64,000 nt of DNA from Pleurostoma richardsiae (Eukaryota; Ascomycota; Sordariomycetes; Calosphaeriales; Pleurostomataceae), in NCBI GenBank assembly GCA_030052745.1, contig JANBVO010000005.1, forward strand, positions 992,001 to 1,056,000, in the 5' to 3' direction. This document shows positions 44,353 to 56,400 of the stretch, piece after piece (position 1 is the first letter of the stretch; each line of letters opens with the position of its first letter). A program made the translations under genes and the position numbers. The notes under the pieces are model-generated. The model made no database searches. It was not told where the DNA came from and worked only from the letters and a program-made list of their open reading frames with translations.

Positions 44353-45843
44353 GTTTGTGGGTGCTAGTGTTGTCTTTTGCGTCAAACAGAGGGGATGCGC
44401 CTTATGGTGATGGGGTCATCATGGCTGGCGCTCGCGACCTTTAAACACGACCCGAACGGGACCGGGACCGGGACCGGGATCGGGATGCGTGAGACGACGA
44501 TGGAAGAAGCTATGCGCGATGAGGAGGTGATGCGGCGAATTGGCTCGCCGGGTCTGTATGACAGACGGACTGACAGACAGACTTGTGTGTCCCTTCGCGC
44601 CTTCTTCCTGTCGACGCCGTGCCGTCGTCATTGAGGGGGAGATGATGTGTCCCGATTCGGAGGTCGTCCGAGAGGTGGAGGAGCCTCCCCGGTAAATGCT
44701 ACCCCTGCTTTCGCTCTGCCTTTACCGTTGTCGGCCTGGCGCCGCCAAGTCGGCCACGTCTAACACGTGCAGTCAGGAAAGCGAGAAAGAGCAGCTTCTT
44801 CTGTTCTACACCCACAGGATCTAAACTCTCTTGAAAGGAGATGTCACTAAGGTAATAGAGGTAATTAGACGGATGTCTTCCCTGGTACTGTGTATCCGCA
44901 CATGGAGACGGAATACATACTTCATATACCGGCAAGAGTTCCGGCTCGATCGCTTAGGCGGTCTCGGGTCTCCGCATATGTCCCAGCACGACAATACTCT
45001 AGATAGATAGTACCAGAGCACTGCTACTTTGCATCTGAATAATGCGCCGACCGGGTTTCCCAAGGCAATAAGACCGTCATATATTACTACCTGCCTACCA
45101 AAGATACCGTGCCTAGTTACTGGAGGCAGGTACTTACCAGGTATTGACAGCATCTGTCCGGCTGACCGGTGCAGAGAGAACCCCGCGAATATCGCTGCCG
45201 CGCACACATGCGGAGATACAGGCGGCGGCCTTCATTCAGCTTTCCCCAACGAAGCGTCACCCGTCAAGACACACCTCGGCAGTGGTGGGGTCACACTTCC
45301 CCAACGGGCGCCCAATTAAAGCCTCCCGCTGCCGTCATCCCGCCCGTCGCTTTTCGGTGATATTGATTTTTCCAGTCCAAGGCCAGGCTTTCCCTCCCCA
45401 CCACTGCCCACCAGCCCTACCCTCCGGACTATTCCCCCCGTCCTTCGACCGTCCTTCGACGACGTGCTCGCTCCAGCGCGGCTCACGAGGTGCCTTGCGT
45501 CTCGTGCACCAAGGCATACGGCCCCTACAGCAGCAGCCTCTTCCCCCCTCCTGTCTGCCGGAGCAGTCTTCCTATTCGCCAACAGCAGGTCAACCAGGTC
45601 AACCAGGTCAGCTTCCAGCTCGCTCAACAGCAGCCACCACATGCAGCCAGCCACAGGTGCCCGCAGTCTCCCATAGCTACGGATCCCCTCGTTTCTCTGC
45701 CTTATTTTTCCTCCCCCGGCCTCCATCTCCTCAAAGGCGCGGAGGGCTTGCAAGGGACGGACCGGACCGGGGACGATACCCTCTTTGTCTCTCCTCTCCA
45801 CGACCAGCGGGCAGCTTTCCTTAAACCCTCCCCGCCCACCGCC
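44353..45843. promoter_or_regulatory. Divergent spacer ANR2-like / SLC1
   Basis: The left part has tandem GGGACC units at about 44457-44480. The right part is a long CT-rich stretch leading into SLC1, containing three AGGTCAACC-like units at about 45588-45610. A 226-codon open frame at 45144-45824 lies in this leader and is not protein-like. Confidence 0.5.
44457..44480. repeat. GGGACC hexamer tandem repeat
   Basis: About four copies of GGGACC/GGGATC lie in tandem about 110 bp upstream of the ANR2-like start codon. It is a simple-sequence tract in the promoter or 5' UTR. Confidence 0.7.
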
Positions 45844-46828
45844 ATGGCCTTCTCGACATACCTCAACTACTTCATCGCCGGCTACACCGGCCTGACGCTC
45901 GCCCTCTACATGCTGTCCCCGATCTCCTCCAAGGCGGGCTTCGCCGCCCGCCTCCTGGCCTCGTACATCTCCCTGTGCCTGGCGGCCCTCTACGGCGTCG
46001 CCGCCTCCGTCGCCCTCCGCCTCGCCGGCGACGTGCAGGTCGCGCAGTGGGCCACCGCCCGCGCCTTCAAGTACCTCATGGCCGCGACCACGGGCGTCAC
46101 CTTCGTCGTGCAGGACCCGCAGCGGCACCTCGAGCGCGTGCGGCCCGCCGTCTTCATCGGCAACCACCAGACCGAGCTGGACGTGCTGATGCTGGGGTGC
46201 ATGTTCCCCAAGTACTGCAGCGTCACCGCCAAGTCGTCGCTGAAGCGCATGCCCTTCCTGGGCTGGTTCATGATGCTGAGCGGCAGCATCTTCATCGACC
46301 GCAAGAACAGCAAGGACGCGCGCGAGGCCATGCGCGGCGCCGCCGAGGAGATGCGCACCAAGCGCCAGAGCGTGTACATGTTCCCCGAGGGCACGCGGAG
46401 CTACGCCAAGGACCCCATGCTGCTGCCCTTCAAGAAGGGCGCGTTCCACCTCGCCGTCCAGGCGCAGGTGCCCATCGTGCCCGTCGTCGTGTCCAACTAC
46501 AGCCACGTCCTGTGGATCAAGGGGATGGTGTTCCGGTCGGGCAAGATCCCCATCAAAGGTTTGCTTTTCCCGGGAAGGATAGTCCAAAGTTGGCAGACTA
46601 GCAAGGGGTTCTTTACTCGGAGACTAATGTGGTAACTCTCTAGTCCTCGACCCGATCCCGACGACCGGCCTAACCGCCGCCGACGTGGACGAGCTTACCC
46701 GGTCGACCCGGGAGCTGATGCTGAAGGAGCTCATCAACCTCACCGCGGAGGCGCGCGGAGAGGTCGCCCCCATCCCCGCAGAGACCGTCAAGGCGTCAGG
46801 CGTGGACGTCGTCAGGAAGCCTGCGTGA
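45844..46828 (+). CDS. SLC1: 1-acyl-sn-glycerol-3-phosphate acyltransferase (LPA acyltransferase)
   Basis: SLC1 acylates lysophosphatidic acid to phosphatidic acid in the ER, the branch point for phospholipids and triacylglycerol. Exons 45844-46558 and 46644-46828 give 299 residues, the normal family length. The start has a good fungal context (gccaccgccATGGCC). Two membrane segments lie near the N-terminus (about residues 5-25 and 35-60). PlsC motifs are complete: NHQTELD at 107-113, SIFIDRKN, PEGTRS at 181-186 and VPIVPVVVSNYS. The second exon encodes the C-terminal VLDPIPTTGLTAADVDEL, where SLC1 proteins often have the same pattern. Together with the DGAT1 at the left edge it covers two steps of triacylglycerol synthesis. 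Confidence 0.96.
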
Positions 46829-48046
46829 GAGGCCATCTCACGCATCAAGAGCAGAGCAGGCGAAGCGCCGGATCTCAATCATGTGTTGCAAAAAGCAGTT
46901 GGGCCCGGCACATCGAAGATAGAAAGGAGAGTCTTGACAGAGGTGAAGAGCGGAAGCGTGGAACTTGACGACAGTGCCGAGACGGCGCTCGTCCCCATCA
47001 CGGGACGGAATAGATGCGGTTGGCGCGGTTCTCCGAGCCTTCATCCCATCTAGGAAGACGAGAAGCATTTTTTGATACCCCCTCGATAGACGCATACGGG
47101 ACAGGCGTTGAGAGAGGATGGGCAGATATAGGCGCGAAAGAACAGAGGTGCGCCCACGTCAGTTAGACGACGCCAGCGGGCCACAATCCATTGCCTTACT
47201 GAGTTTCGAGCTTACGAGGTTTCAGTGTAGATCTAGAAGGGAGCCTGAAGATCATTATTATATCATGTTCTCCGTCATGGTTGGAAGTGTCATAGTCTTC
47301 TTTCGCCTGTGCAAGTTGAGCCGAGAAATTCACTAGCCCGGCGCCAGGTGTGATCTTCCCCGTACAGTCTACATCGTACACAGTTATGGTCTCGTATCTC
47401 ATAAAAAACCGACGAGTCCAATACTTGAGAGAGGTTACAACGCGATATAACTGCTTATTCCTCCCTACGTAGGTGCTATATAAGCGCCCTAACGTACAAA
47501 TCAGGGGGAAGCTAGGGGATGGTGTCGCCGCATACTCTAGCCTTGAAAGGGGCTACTCTGACTGTGGACGTTCCTTGCCCAACTCCCATCACCACTCTCT
47601 CAGAAAGCAAACAAATCCAGTGAGCCGCGGCCAAGGTGGTAACCGTCATCCATCCGCCGGCGGGGACCAGGGGCGTGTGGTGCCTATCCTGGCCCGAGAC
47701 GGGGAGATGATACAAGATTCAGACTCAAACATATATCGCGGCTAAAGTCTCCGGTCCGGAGTAGCATTGCGATCCAAACGCTTCACCATGGGTTAGCAAC
47801 AGTCGACGGAGGTGTGCTTTGCTCGTGGTGTTTTGCTCACAATTGCAAATTCAAAGCGTAATGTCCAGCAGAGCGTCTAAAGTGCGACTCACAAGCCCCC
47901 CAGAAGCGTCGCCGTCCACTCAGGCTGTGAAACGTCAGGAATAGGCAACGTGTTTCTGGAGACGACCAATCGCCTCCGCGGACTCAGGCAGTAGCTCAGA
48001 CTCTATGAAAAGGCCTTGAGCGTCAACCACCTAAAAGATAGAATAT
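46829..48046. other. Convergent spacer SLC1 / GNAT protein
   Basis: The 1.2-kb region between two gene ends holds no supported gene, RNA or repeat. Confidence 0.45.
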
Positions 48047-50311
48047 TTACACCCAGCCACCATCCAGGGCATTGTCCGCGGGGGTCCTAGATGAATGTAA
48101 GCGTTCATCCCTTAACAGAGACGGGATAATGTGTGATCGTGATACATGCCTTGGCTCTTGGAGCTCCCTCGGACCCGTGAGATACCGACAGTCATGCATG
48201 TACGTGGCCTTATTCTTGGGAAGATAGGAAGGGCAGGCCCTGGTCCAGTGATTCTTTTCTAGAAGACACACGCGGTCGAACTGATATTGCTTGAGCTGCT
48301 TCTCGTACCAAGCAATGTTCTTATCGTTCCCATCCTCGTAGAACACGTCGACGAAGAGGCACATGTAAGGACGTATATGTGAGGAGCCATTCTGGTAGAC
48401 GAGGTTGTCACGTCCCGGGTCCAACCATTCGACACAGTCCATTGGGGAAACCATGTCTGAACAGATGGCCACGAGCCTGTCAAATAGAGCGCGGCCGATA
48501 CCTTTCTGCCGGTAGCTGCAGTCGACATATACATGCAGCTTCCCGCACAAGCGACCGGTGTTAGAGCGCGTGTCGCCTGCCAACCCAGGATCACACAGCG
48601 ACGTAAATCCGAAAGCCACAACTGTATCGACTGATGCTCTGTTTGGTGAAGGGCTACGGGGTGGATGCCCGCTAGCCGCGATTGCGGCGCCTTCCTTACG
48701 TAGGCGAGAGTCATTGGAACTGCCCTTGATTGCTACGATGAAGGGTGTTCGAAGACTCTGGCACTTGTTGAGTATGGAATGGAACTCCTCCAGTTTCAAA
48801 GTCCACGCGTCGATGGCTTGAAATCCCTCCTCCACTTCCCAGTTGTAGATCTTGAGACATCCCGCCATGTCACCTTGGTCGGCTGGACGAATATGCACTA
48901 CAACTTTTGGGGTGCGAGGATCAGTTTCGACGACAGCAGGCTGAGTCCGCACAACCGGCACCATTCCGGCAGGGGGGGTTCGACACTGTTCCTCTTTCTC
49001 TCTCGCCTCATCGCGCTTTTGTTTCTTCAGAAGAGCGCCTCGTGATCTTCGCATAATCAGATTGGACGTCATGTTCTGATGGCGCCACACCAAGTCGTTT
49101 TCCTCCATCGGGGCCGGGCCGGTGTAAGGCTGGTCAACAGGCTCTAAGAGGTTCCCGGTCTCCGTATTGACATCGCATCGAAAGTGTTCAAAAACATCCC
49201 TTCTGAGGAACGTGGGGCAGACGTTGTCCGGGGTTCCCTTCACCCACTCTTTGATGAATCGGTGTATAAACCCGGCAGATTCAGTCTCACTGTTGTCGTC
49301 GTACCCATCATTCCAAGAGGTGTTCACCCACTTGCAGTTGTAAGGGACAATGTCTAGTTCTTTACCAATCTCGCCACGAATGTCTTTTGAGCTGTCAGCT
49401 GCTCTCAGGGCGGTTAGCTCGATACCGTCGTTGCTGACATGGTATGATGAGACAGATCCATCGGCACTGATACGTCTTGATGATTCAGTCAGCTGCTGCG
49501 GTCGAGCAACCGGAGCCTTCGTTTTGGGTATTGGCAGGCTGCGGCCGAGTTCGGGGCGATTAGAACGTCGAGGAGGAGCAATGATACCAGGGTTACACGG
49601 AGTGGATCCATTCAGGCCTGCGAGGACGTTTCTCCAACGATGAATAGGCGCTTTTGAAGCAGGAGAGAGTGTATCAGTTGGCAGCGCATGACGACTCGCA
49701 GCAAGCTGCGGATACGGCACTGGAGGTGAATACATCGACGAGTCGACTGCTCGTGCCGCAGGTGTGTCCTGGCCATCACTGCTGGCGACAGAGAGGCGAA
49801 CGCCTCCCTCAGGCGAGGAAGTCGGACTCACCTCTGTGTGCTCCCGCAGTGGGTTATGCTTTCGTGAACCAGCGTCGTTGACAGATGCCTGTAAATGCGA
49901 AAGGGATGCTGTGTTATCTAAGCCTGGATCGAAAGCCACTTTTCCAGTCGAGATTGCGCTACCGGTGTCGATATTGCCTGTGGACGAGTTCACTGTGGAA
50001 GTCCCTAGAGTGCTCCATAAGTGAGGAGGGACACCAGGGGGACCCGATCGCATGACGGCATTCCCAGTCTTGTTTGAGCTCTCAGTACTCTTGGGTATTG
50101 CGTTATGCTTGCCACTCTGCTTCTCCTTTTCCTTCAAGATAATCTCGCGGAATATCTTACTGCCTTCGTCAATTGTCATCCGTGGCTGGCCGTGGTCGGA
50201 CTTGCTACCACGCTCCAGCCTGGAGTGGGAGGGTCGATCGTCGAAAGCCATGTCGACGATTTGAGGGGCCTTCGCATGTAGGTCAGTCATGTGGAATACG
50301 GAAGCAGTCAA
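48047..50311 (-). CDS. GNAT-fold N-acetyltransferase with a long disordered N-terminus
   Basis: A single exon of 754 residues. Residues 1-300 are Ser/Pro/Thr-rich and disordered. A conserved middle part (about 300-420) holds YNCKWVNTSWNDGYDDNSET and WVKGTPDNVCPTFLRRDVFE. Residues about 450-690 form a GNAT-type domain: VVVHIRPADQGDMAGCLKIY at its start, and the acetyl-CoA loop KLHVYVDCSYRQKGIGRALF, with the R/Q-x-x-G-x-G/A signature as RQKGIG. An acidic and aromatic strand (RPYMCLFVDVFYED) follows. Substrate is unknown. GNAT proteins of this layout recur in Pezizomycotina, in my understanding. The TACCTAGGT element at 50321-50329 lies immediately upstream of the start. The alternative Met at residue 8 is also possible. 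Confidence 0.75.
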   Translation of the reverse strand: MTASVFHMTDLHAKAPQIVDMAFDDRPSHSRLERGSKSDHGQPRMTIDEGSKIFREIILKEKEKQSGKHNAIPKSTESSNKTGNAVMRSGPPGVPPHLWSTLGTSTVNSSTGNIDTGSAISTGKVAFDPGLDNTASLSHLQASVNDAGSRKHNPLREHTEVSPTSSPEGGVRLSVASSDGQDTPAARAVDSSMYSPPVPYPQLAASRHALPTDTLSPASKAPIHRWRNVLAGLNGSTPCNPGIIAPPRRSNRPELGRSLPIPKTKAPVARPQQLTESSRRISADGSVSSYHVSNDGIELTALRAADSSKDIRGEIGKELDIVPYNCKWVNTSWNDGYDDNSETESAGFIHRFIKEWVKGTPDNVCPTFLRRDVFEHFRCDVNTETGNLLEPVDQPYTGPAPMEENDLVWRHQNMTSNLIMRRSRGALLKKQKRDEAREKEEQCRTPPAGMVPVVRTQPAVVETDPRTPKVVVHIRPADQGDMAGCLKIYNWEVEEGFQAIDAWTLKLEEFHSILNKCQSLRTPFIVAIKGSSNDSRLRKEGAAIAASGHPPRSPSPNRASVDTVVAFGFTSLCDPGLAGDTRSNTGRLCGKLHVYVDCSYRQKGIGRALFDRLVAICSDMVSPMDCVEWLDPGRDNLVYQNGSSHIRPYMCLFVDVFYEDGNDKNIAWYEKQLKQYQFDRVCLLEKNHWTRACPSYLPKNKATYMHDCRYLTGPRELQEPRHVSRSHIIPSLLRDERLHSSRTPADNALDGGWV

Positions 50312-51886
50312 TGTACTGCATACCTAGGTGAACTGATGATCAGGACCCGTAGAGAAGTTGATTAGGATTCGATGGTGAGCTGGAGTGGCAAGGGAGTTGC
50401 AACGAAGTTGTACCTCGAGAATCGCGCGGTACCACGGCTCGCGTATAGGAACTCGCGAAGCAGCTGTAGCGCAGTCGCGGTATATCCTGCGGGTGAAGTG
50501 CGCGATTGAGACCTATGCCGTCCTGAAATGACAGAGATGGCAAGTAGACAAAAGCGGCATAATTTGTAGGCCACCGATCAGTCTGAGGGCGGTGCTCAAG
50601 CCAGTGATATCTCGTCGGTAGTCTGAGGAGGTAGGTGCCTGTAGCTGAGATTGTGAATAAAAGGACAAAAGTACTGCAGAGAGAATTGATATGGAGGTAA
50701 CAATTGGAAGGCGTAGACTTCCTTGTGGTGGAGGAGGATTTCGACGTACCTCGAACCACGTTAGGGAAAGAGAGAGGATGGAAGGAAGAAAGGCAGTTCG
50801 CTCCCGAGAGCGAGAACCTAAAGGCAGATACGTGGACCTGTCGTCTCTGGAGAAGCGGCAGGTCCTTGAGGATCAGGGAAGTTCTGATGAAATCGAGAGG
50901 ACAATATGAAGTGACGGTGATAGTAACTTGAAGGGGGGAAGAGTGAAGCGGAAAGGGCGAGGCGTGGAGCAAATACCCAAGGTACCTTGGTGCAGGTACC
51001 TCCCGTTGGTAGATGCAGGCGAGAGCTGGACCGGGGGAAGGATAATTCCAAGTTCACTCCTTCCTCTCACATACCTAGGTAGTTTGGTACCTTAAGTAGG
51101 TAGGTAGCGTGCGATAGATGTCACTGTGAAGTCTTGAAAGCTGGGCCGTTGCTCAAACCGCCCAAGGTACGTACTCGGGGGCAGCTTCTTCCCGAAGAGA
51201 AGCCGAATAGATATGATTTACAACTTGGAAAATCCCATATCTGCCTAAGTCGAGCTAGACTAGGTAAACAATCTGGTAGTGCCCACAAAGTGTGAACCCC
51301 TTAAGGAAATACCTACATAGGGACGACCGAGACCAGTGTGCGCTGCTGATGAGAAGCAGCAATACCATGGCCTCGAGAGAACTTAAAGAGAACACATCAT
51401 ATCCAGATAGACAAGGCCTGCCTTAGCAACGACACAGTTCGCCCGTTATGTCAGTCACGATGCTCACGTTTGATGGCAGGGGAAGCATTTCTGGAGGAGA
51501 CTCGGGTACCGGTGGTCAAGAAGCGAAGCCCAGGGGGGATATCAATCGATGAGGCGACATAAAATTAGATATCCATGCCATTTCGTAAATCCGTAAATAC
51601 AACAACCCATACCCAGATAACAGACGAGGTTACGCGATAATTTGGCTGATCGAAGACTGTTGTGATGCAGTCTCCCTTCGAAAGGGAGATGTCGTTGAAT
51701 CCTGTATCACGTGGTTGGCTCAAAGCGCTTCTCAGGGTAACTACAACGATCCACCTAACTACCTACAGCATTGAAAGCCCACCGCATTAAGAGACAAAGC
51801 AGGCGGATTCCGTGGATCTATGGTGTATCTTAAGCAAAGATACACACACTTCTAATTTACGATGAGGTGAGACAGCCAGTTGCGCC
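50312..51886. promoter_or_regulatory. Divergent spacer GNAT protein / ARL2
   Basis: This 1.6-kb stretch has TACCTAGGT at 50321-50329, TACCTAGGTA at 51072-51081 and several GGTACC palindromes at about 50981-51000. A 210-codon minus frame at 50340-50972 could be leader sequence but is not protein-like. Confidence 0.5.
51072..51081. promoter_or_regulatory. TACCTAGGTA palindrome in the GNAT/ARL2 divergent promoter
   Basis: A perfect copy of the 10-bp palindrome, followed by further gtaggtag and ggtacc sequence. It lies between two divergent genes. Confidence 0.45.
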
Positions 51887-52683
51887 ATGCTGTCAATTCT
51901 ACGGAAAGCTCGGCTCAAGGACAAGGAGCTGAGGATCCTGATGCTGTAGGGATGCTTCTACCCCGTTTGAAACATTCGCAAGCTCGGGACTGATCTGCTT
52001 CAGGGGTCTGGACAATGCGGGGAAGACGACCATTGTCAAGAAGATTATGGGCGAAGATGTCAACACGGTCAGCCCGACATTGGGGTTCATCATCAAGACG
52101 ATAGATTATGAAGGGTACCCGACATAACCTTTGGCATGCAATTTGCCTACAAGTCATACGCGCCTCACTGACATGGCTATAGATACAAGCTCAACATATG
52201 TTTGTGATCGCGCCCTAATCACCTCTTTTAGGACCCCAGACTTGGATATCTGTGCTCACCTGTTCCAGGGGACGTTGGCGGCCAAAAGACGCTCCGGTCG
52301 TATTGGCGCAACTACTTCGAGAAGACGGACGCCCTGATATGGGTGGTCGATGCCACCGACAGGCTGCGCGTTGATGACTGCAGGCAGGAGCTGCAGGGCC
52401 TGCTCCAGGAAGAGGTTATATCACCCCTCACTACTGCGTTGGTCTACTCGTGACGCTAATGGACAGACAGCGGCTTTCGGGAGCCAGTCTCTTGGTGTTT
52501 GCGAACAAGACCGATGTCCAGGGCTGCATGACTAGCGATGAGATCGTCGAGGCTCTGCAGCTCAGGGCCATACGAACCCACCGCTGGCACATCCTGCGGT
52601 GCAGTGCAATGACGGGGGAGAATCTCAAGGAGGGCCTGGCGTGGGTGGTGGAGGACGCGAAGGCTCGGCTCTTCTTGTACTGA
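51887..52683 (+). CDS. ARL2: ADP-ribosylation factor-like GTPase ARL2 (CIN4/Alp41)
   Basis: ARL2 works with tubulin cofactors in folding and assembly of alpha/beta-tubulin. Five exons (51887-51945, 52004-52114, 52183-52199, 52269-52414, 52471-52683) give 181 residues; every join keeps frame. Exon 3 is a 17-nt micro-exon encoding YKLNI. Nucleotide-binding motifs are complete: GLDNAGKT (21-28), the switch I segment SPTLGF, WDVGGQ, NKTD and [28 protein letters not shown] matches ARL2 rather than ARF1 or ARL3. The N-terminus is [15 protein letters not shown] and lacks the Gly2 seen in most ARL2 proteins, though ARL2 is not thought to need myristoylation. Intron 3 uses a gtttgt donor, weaker than its neighbours. 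The gene diverges from the GNAT gene. Confidence 0.93.
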
Positions 52684-53403
52684 AGCGTTACGACTTTCTG
52701 CGTCTCATGCCCTTTCTCCGCCTGAGCCAGCTGGGCCGCCCGTGGCGAGCATCCCCCCCCCGTCCTACTTTGCCCAATCGAACAGCTGCTCCGCGAATAA
52801 GGTCTTTGGTGTAATATTCAGAGACGTGATTCAGCATAGCATTGATTTACTACGTAGCATAGCATTGACCCCTGAGATTGAACTGCTTGGGGTTGTAGGG
52901 CGGCAGGGCGAACTGCAGGTGGTCATAGCGTCTTCCCGGGGGCTGCGGCTTCTGAGACACGGTGGACCCCATTGGGATGACGGGAGGGACAAGGTGGGAA
53001 AAGAAGAGCGTTACCGAGCGAGAGAGCTAAAGTGAACACGCTAGAGTAGAAAAACGACGCGAAGATCCGCCGGTCTCGTGCAGCAGTTCGTAAACTGTGT
53101 ACATCACCCTGAGAATCCACCTGTTGCCGTGGGAATTGATCTCGGTCCGCCTCTTCTTGGGGCTGCTCAGTGTCGATTGCCTCCCTTAGGTGCTGACCTC
53201 GCACGCTCCACCCTTGCTGCTATTTAGGGCCGCTCGCCGGAGAGGATCGGTGCCGGCTGCCGTGGGTTTTCAGATACGCGGGTTTGCCTGTGTTGACAAC
53301 AAGTCCGGCGCGGGGAAACTAGAGCACCTGCGTGTCGCGTTTATGTGCTGTGCCATGCCTGCTGTGCCTGCAGATATTCTTCGCCCCCAGCAGTCTCAGA
53401 AAG
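52684..53403. other. Spacer between ARL2 and the gelsolin-like gene
   Basis: A 720-bp tandem spacer with the 3' flank of ARL2 and the promoter of the next gene. No gene or RNA is supported. Confidence 0.45.
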
Positions 53404-56400
53404 ATGTCCGACGAGGTGTCCGATTTTCTACGGTCAGTAGAGCAGCTCAAGGGCCGCCGTGAGGAAGAGGACGAAGCGCGCTCGCGCGAGCTCGAGGAGA
53501 AGATTCTGCAGGAGAGACGAGAGCGCCAGGCTCGCCGAGAAGGTGAGTCGACTTCCCACTGCGCTTCGCAGCCATTCATTCGTATATCCTTCCTCGCTTC
53601 AAATAAGGCTTGGCCCGTCTTGGGCTGCAACACGTACCGGCCGCTTCCCGTTGATGCTGATTGCCAATGTACATTGCGCCTCCGGGAACGACACGACGAG
53701 CACCTCGCTTTTTATGCATCTGCCTTCTCCCTCCTAATCTGCCAAATCCCGTCCAAACCAGCTCGTATTGAGCCACTGACTGACTCTGTGTGACGCGGTT
53801 GTCTAGAACGCGCGCGGTCTATTTCACCTCAAAAGTCTTCCCCCGCGAACACCCCGCCGCCATCGTCGCAGCGCACCAAAACCCTCGCATTGGATGGCTT
53901 GAGCCTGGCTTCTTCCCCGATTCCTACTCTTTCAGCAAGCCCGCGAGCCCGAGTGCTGCCCAGCTCCAACACAATGGACACGATCTCGGCATTCTCCAGC
54001 TCGCCAACCAAGGAGAACGAGGCGCCGTACGATGTTGACTCGAAGCGGAGCAGTGCAACGCTGACCTCCCCGCCTTCGAATGTCACCCCGACACGGACCC
54101 CAACTCTCTCATGGCAGCGACGACCGGCGTCACAGACCTCGGACAAGCCCAGGAGCCGCCCCCTTAGTATGGTCGCGGCCGAAAATGCGGCCGCTCGCTC
54201 GTCTACTCCACTCACCGAGGCTCATGAGCAGGAGCCTTCTCGGGACCAGATTGTGCAAGCCTTGTCTACCAAGGACCCGTCCTGGTTCCGCCAGACCGCT
54301 GACAGAGGGCAAAGCTCGGCTGCCTACCGCCGGAATCAGGTGGAGGACAATGACAGGATTGACTTGTCTGTCGCACGTGCTCAGTTACCGGGTATGTCGC
54401 GCGCCTCGTCTGCCGAACCTGAGAAGGATGCCGCCGGCGATCGACCAAGTTCGCCAGCCCTCCGGGGCAGGCTTGGCTCTCCCTTGCCCTTGGCGACTTC
54501 GCAGAGACTGGATCCCCCAACACCTCGGATAGCTGATGACGCCTCGTCTCCTGTGCTCTCTCCACCCGGGCGCACTTCACCAACAAGGCCGCTCTCCCCG
54601 ACGAAAGGCATGGGGGGATTCGTTCAGAGTGCCATGATGAAGCGGACCGATAGCGTCAAGAGGTGGAGCGTCACCTCTCCCGGTGGCTTGCAGCGGGCAG
54701 GCTCGGTTGTTTCTAACCGCAATAGCCGTGACCTCACGGAGCGCATGGCGAGTCCGCAGCCTGGATCACAGCCGCGCCCCGAGAGTATGGGCAAGGATGA
54801 TGGCTCAGGGTCGACTTCAGACGGCACAAAGGAGGCCACGCCACACCCCGTGGATACTGCTACGCGGGAAGAGGAAGCAGACAAGACGACTCCGCCCACG
54901 AGTCCCTCGAAGACTATGGATCCACGGAGATGGAGCCCGACTAAGAACTCGAGCTGGCTTGAGGCTGCTCTGAATAAGCCAGAATCACCCAAGCCAAAAC
55001 CGGCAGCAACCCCGAGCAACCAGCCAGCTTGGATGGTTGAGCTGAACAAGGCGAAAGCGCAAAAGGTTAACAGCTCTAGCGTCGACCTGGGACGCTCCGG
55101 TTCTATTGCACCTAAACACGAGGTAAAGACGGGCGGGCTGCTCAGATCGTCTGCCCCCGGCACAAGCGTGAAGCCACGGAGCCTCGCTGGGATGAATCCC
55201 GGGCTGTCTTCGCCTATAGCAGCCGGTGACAAGCCAGCAACCCCTAAGTTCCGGAGCAATCTCACGGCGAATAGTGGGACACCCGAGAAGCCAGCAGTGA
55301 GCGATGAAGGCTCTGAGAAGAAGCCCTCGCTTGCCAGTCCACCAGCTATCAAGCCAAAGCCAGAAACACCCCCAAAGAAGGACTTCCGTGCCAATTTGAA
55401 GCCTAGTCAAACCACAGGAGGCAATAACGCCAAAGAACAGACTAATGAGTTGCAGAACGTTTTTGGCAACCTACGGCGGGCAAAAACCCAGAACTACGTC
55501 GCACCAGATGAGTTGAAGGACAATATTTTGCGTGGAAAGGCAGCTTTGAATCTCACTGGTGGGCCCAGGCCCTACGAGAAAAAGGACGAGTTCAAGGATG
55601 CCATTTTGAAAAAGAAAGAAGACTTCAAGAAGGCTCAGCAGGAGGGCCGCGGAATCGTAAAAAACTCACCCACGGCTGTGGAAAAGCCGATACCAGAAGG
55701 TCTAGCTAAGAAGATGGAGCTTGGCCGGTCGAGCACGATATCCTCCAAGCGAGAGTCGGCTATCTCACCGCCGCCCTCTGATATATCTTCAAAGGCACCA
55801 GAGATAAAGCGATCCAGTATACTGGCTGGAAGCCCACGACAAGGCTCGACCCGTCAGGCAGTTGATATAACACCAGCATCCAAGGCCGACAAGCCGGAAG
55901 CCGCTCCCTTGCCAACACTGCCGAAAGATAGTGGCGCCGCGCCCCGATTGTCAGGTAGAGCTGGCGGCAGTGCATTGGCAGGCAGGTTCAATCCTGCTCT
56001 GGCCGGGCTGTTGGCTCGCGGCCCTCCCGGCTCGGCTCCTGCGCCGTCCAAGGGCTCTGGTGAGGCCAGTACCTCGGGTGCCGCAACGTCGGCAGGTGGT
56101 AGTGAGCCGGGTCCTGGCCCACAGTTGACGCACATGACCAAGAACCGTGCTCGAGGTCCGAGACGGAAGGCTCCCACCTCGCTCGGTAAGGCCGGCGAGC
56201 CGGAGATACCAGCCCGCCAGCTCGTTGTAGAATCTGCCCCCGCCCCTGAGAGAGAGCAGTCTGCCAGTGCCACGCCAAGCGCGATAAGGTCATCACTAAG
56301 GCCAGGACCACAGATAAAATCTAAACCTCAGATTCTGCCGCTGCGAGGCGCAGAGAAGGCTGCCGCCGAGGACACGCCTCGACCTGGCGGCGAAGTCATA

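Noticed and set aside
45144-45824. 226-codon plus-strand frame before SLC1
   Set aside because: Lies in the CT-rich leader; Pro/Arg/Ser-rich without conserved features.
45316-46587. 423-codon minus-strand open frame opposite SLC1
   Set aside because: It is a high-GC shadow of the SLC1 coding strand; the plus-strand reading has all PlsC motifs and the antisense has none.
50340-50972. 210-codon minus-strand frame upstream of the GNAT gene
   Set aside because: Ser/Leu-rich translation of a CT-rich leader; no domain and no good link to the GNAT frame.
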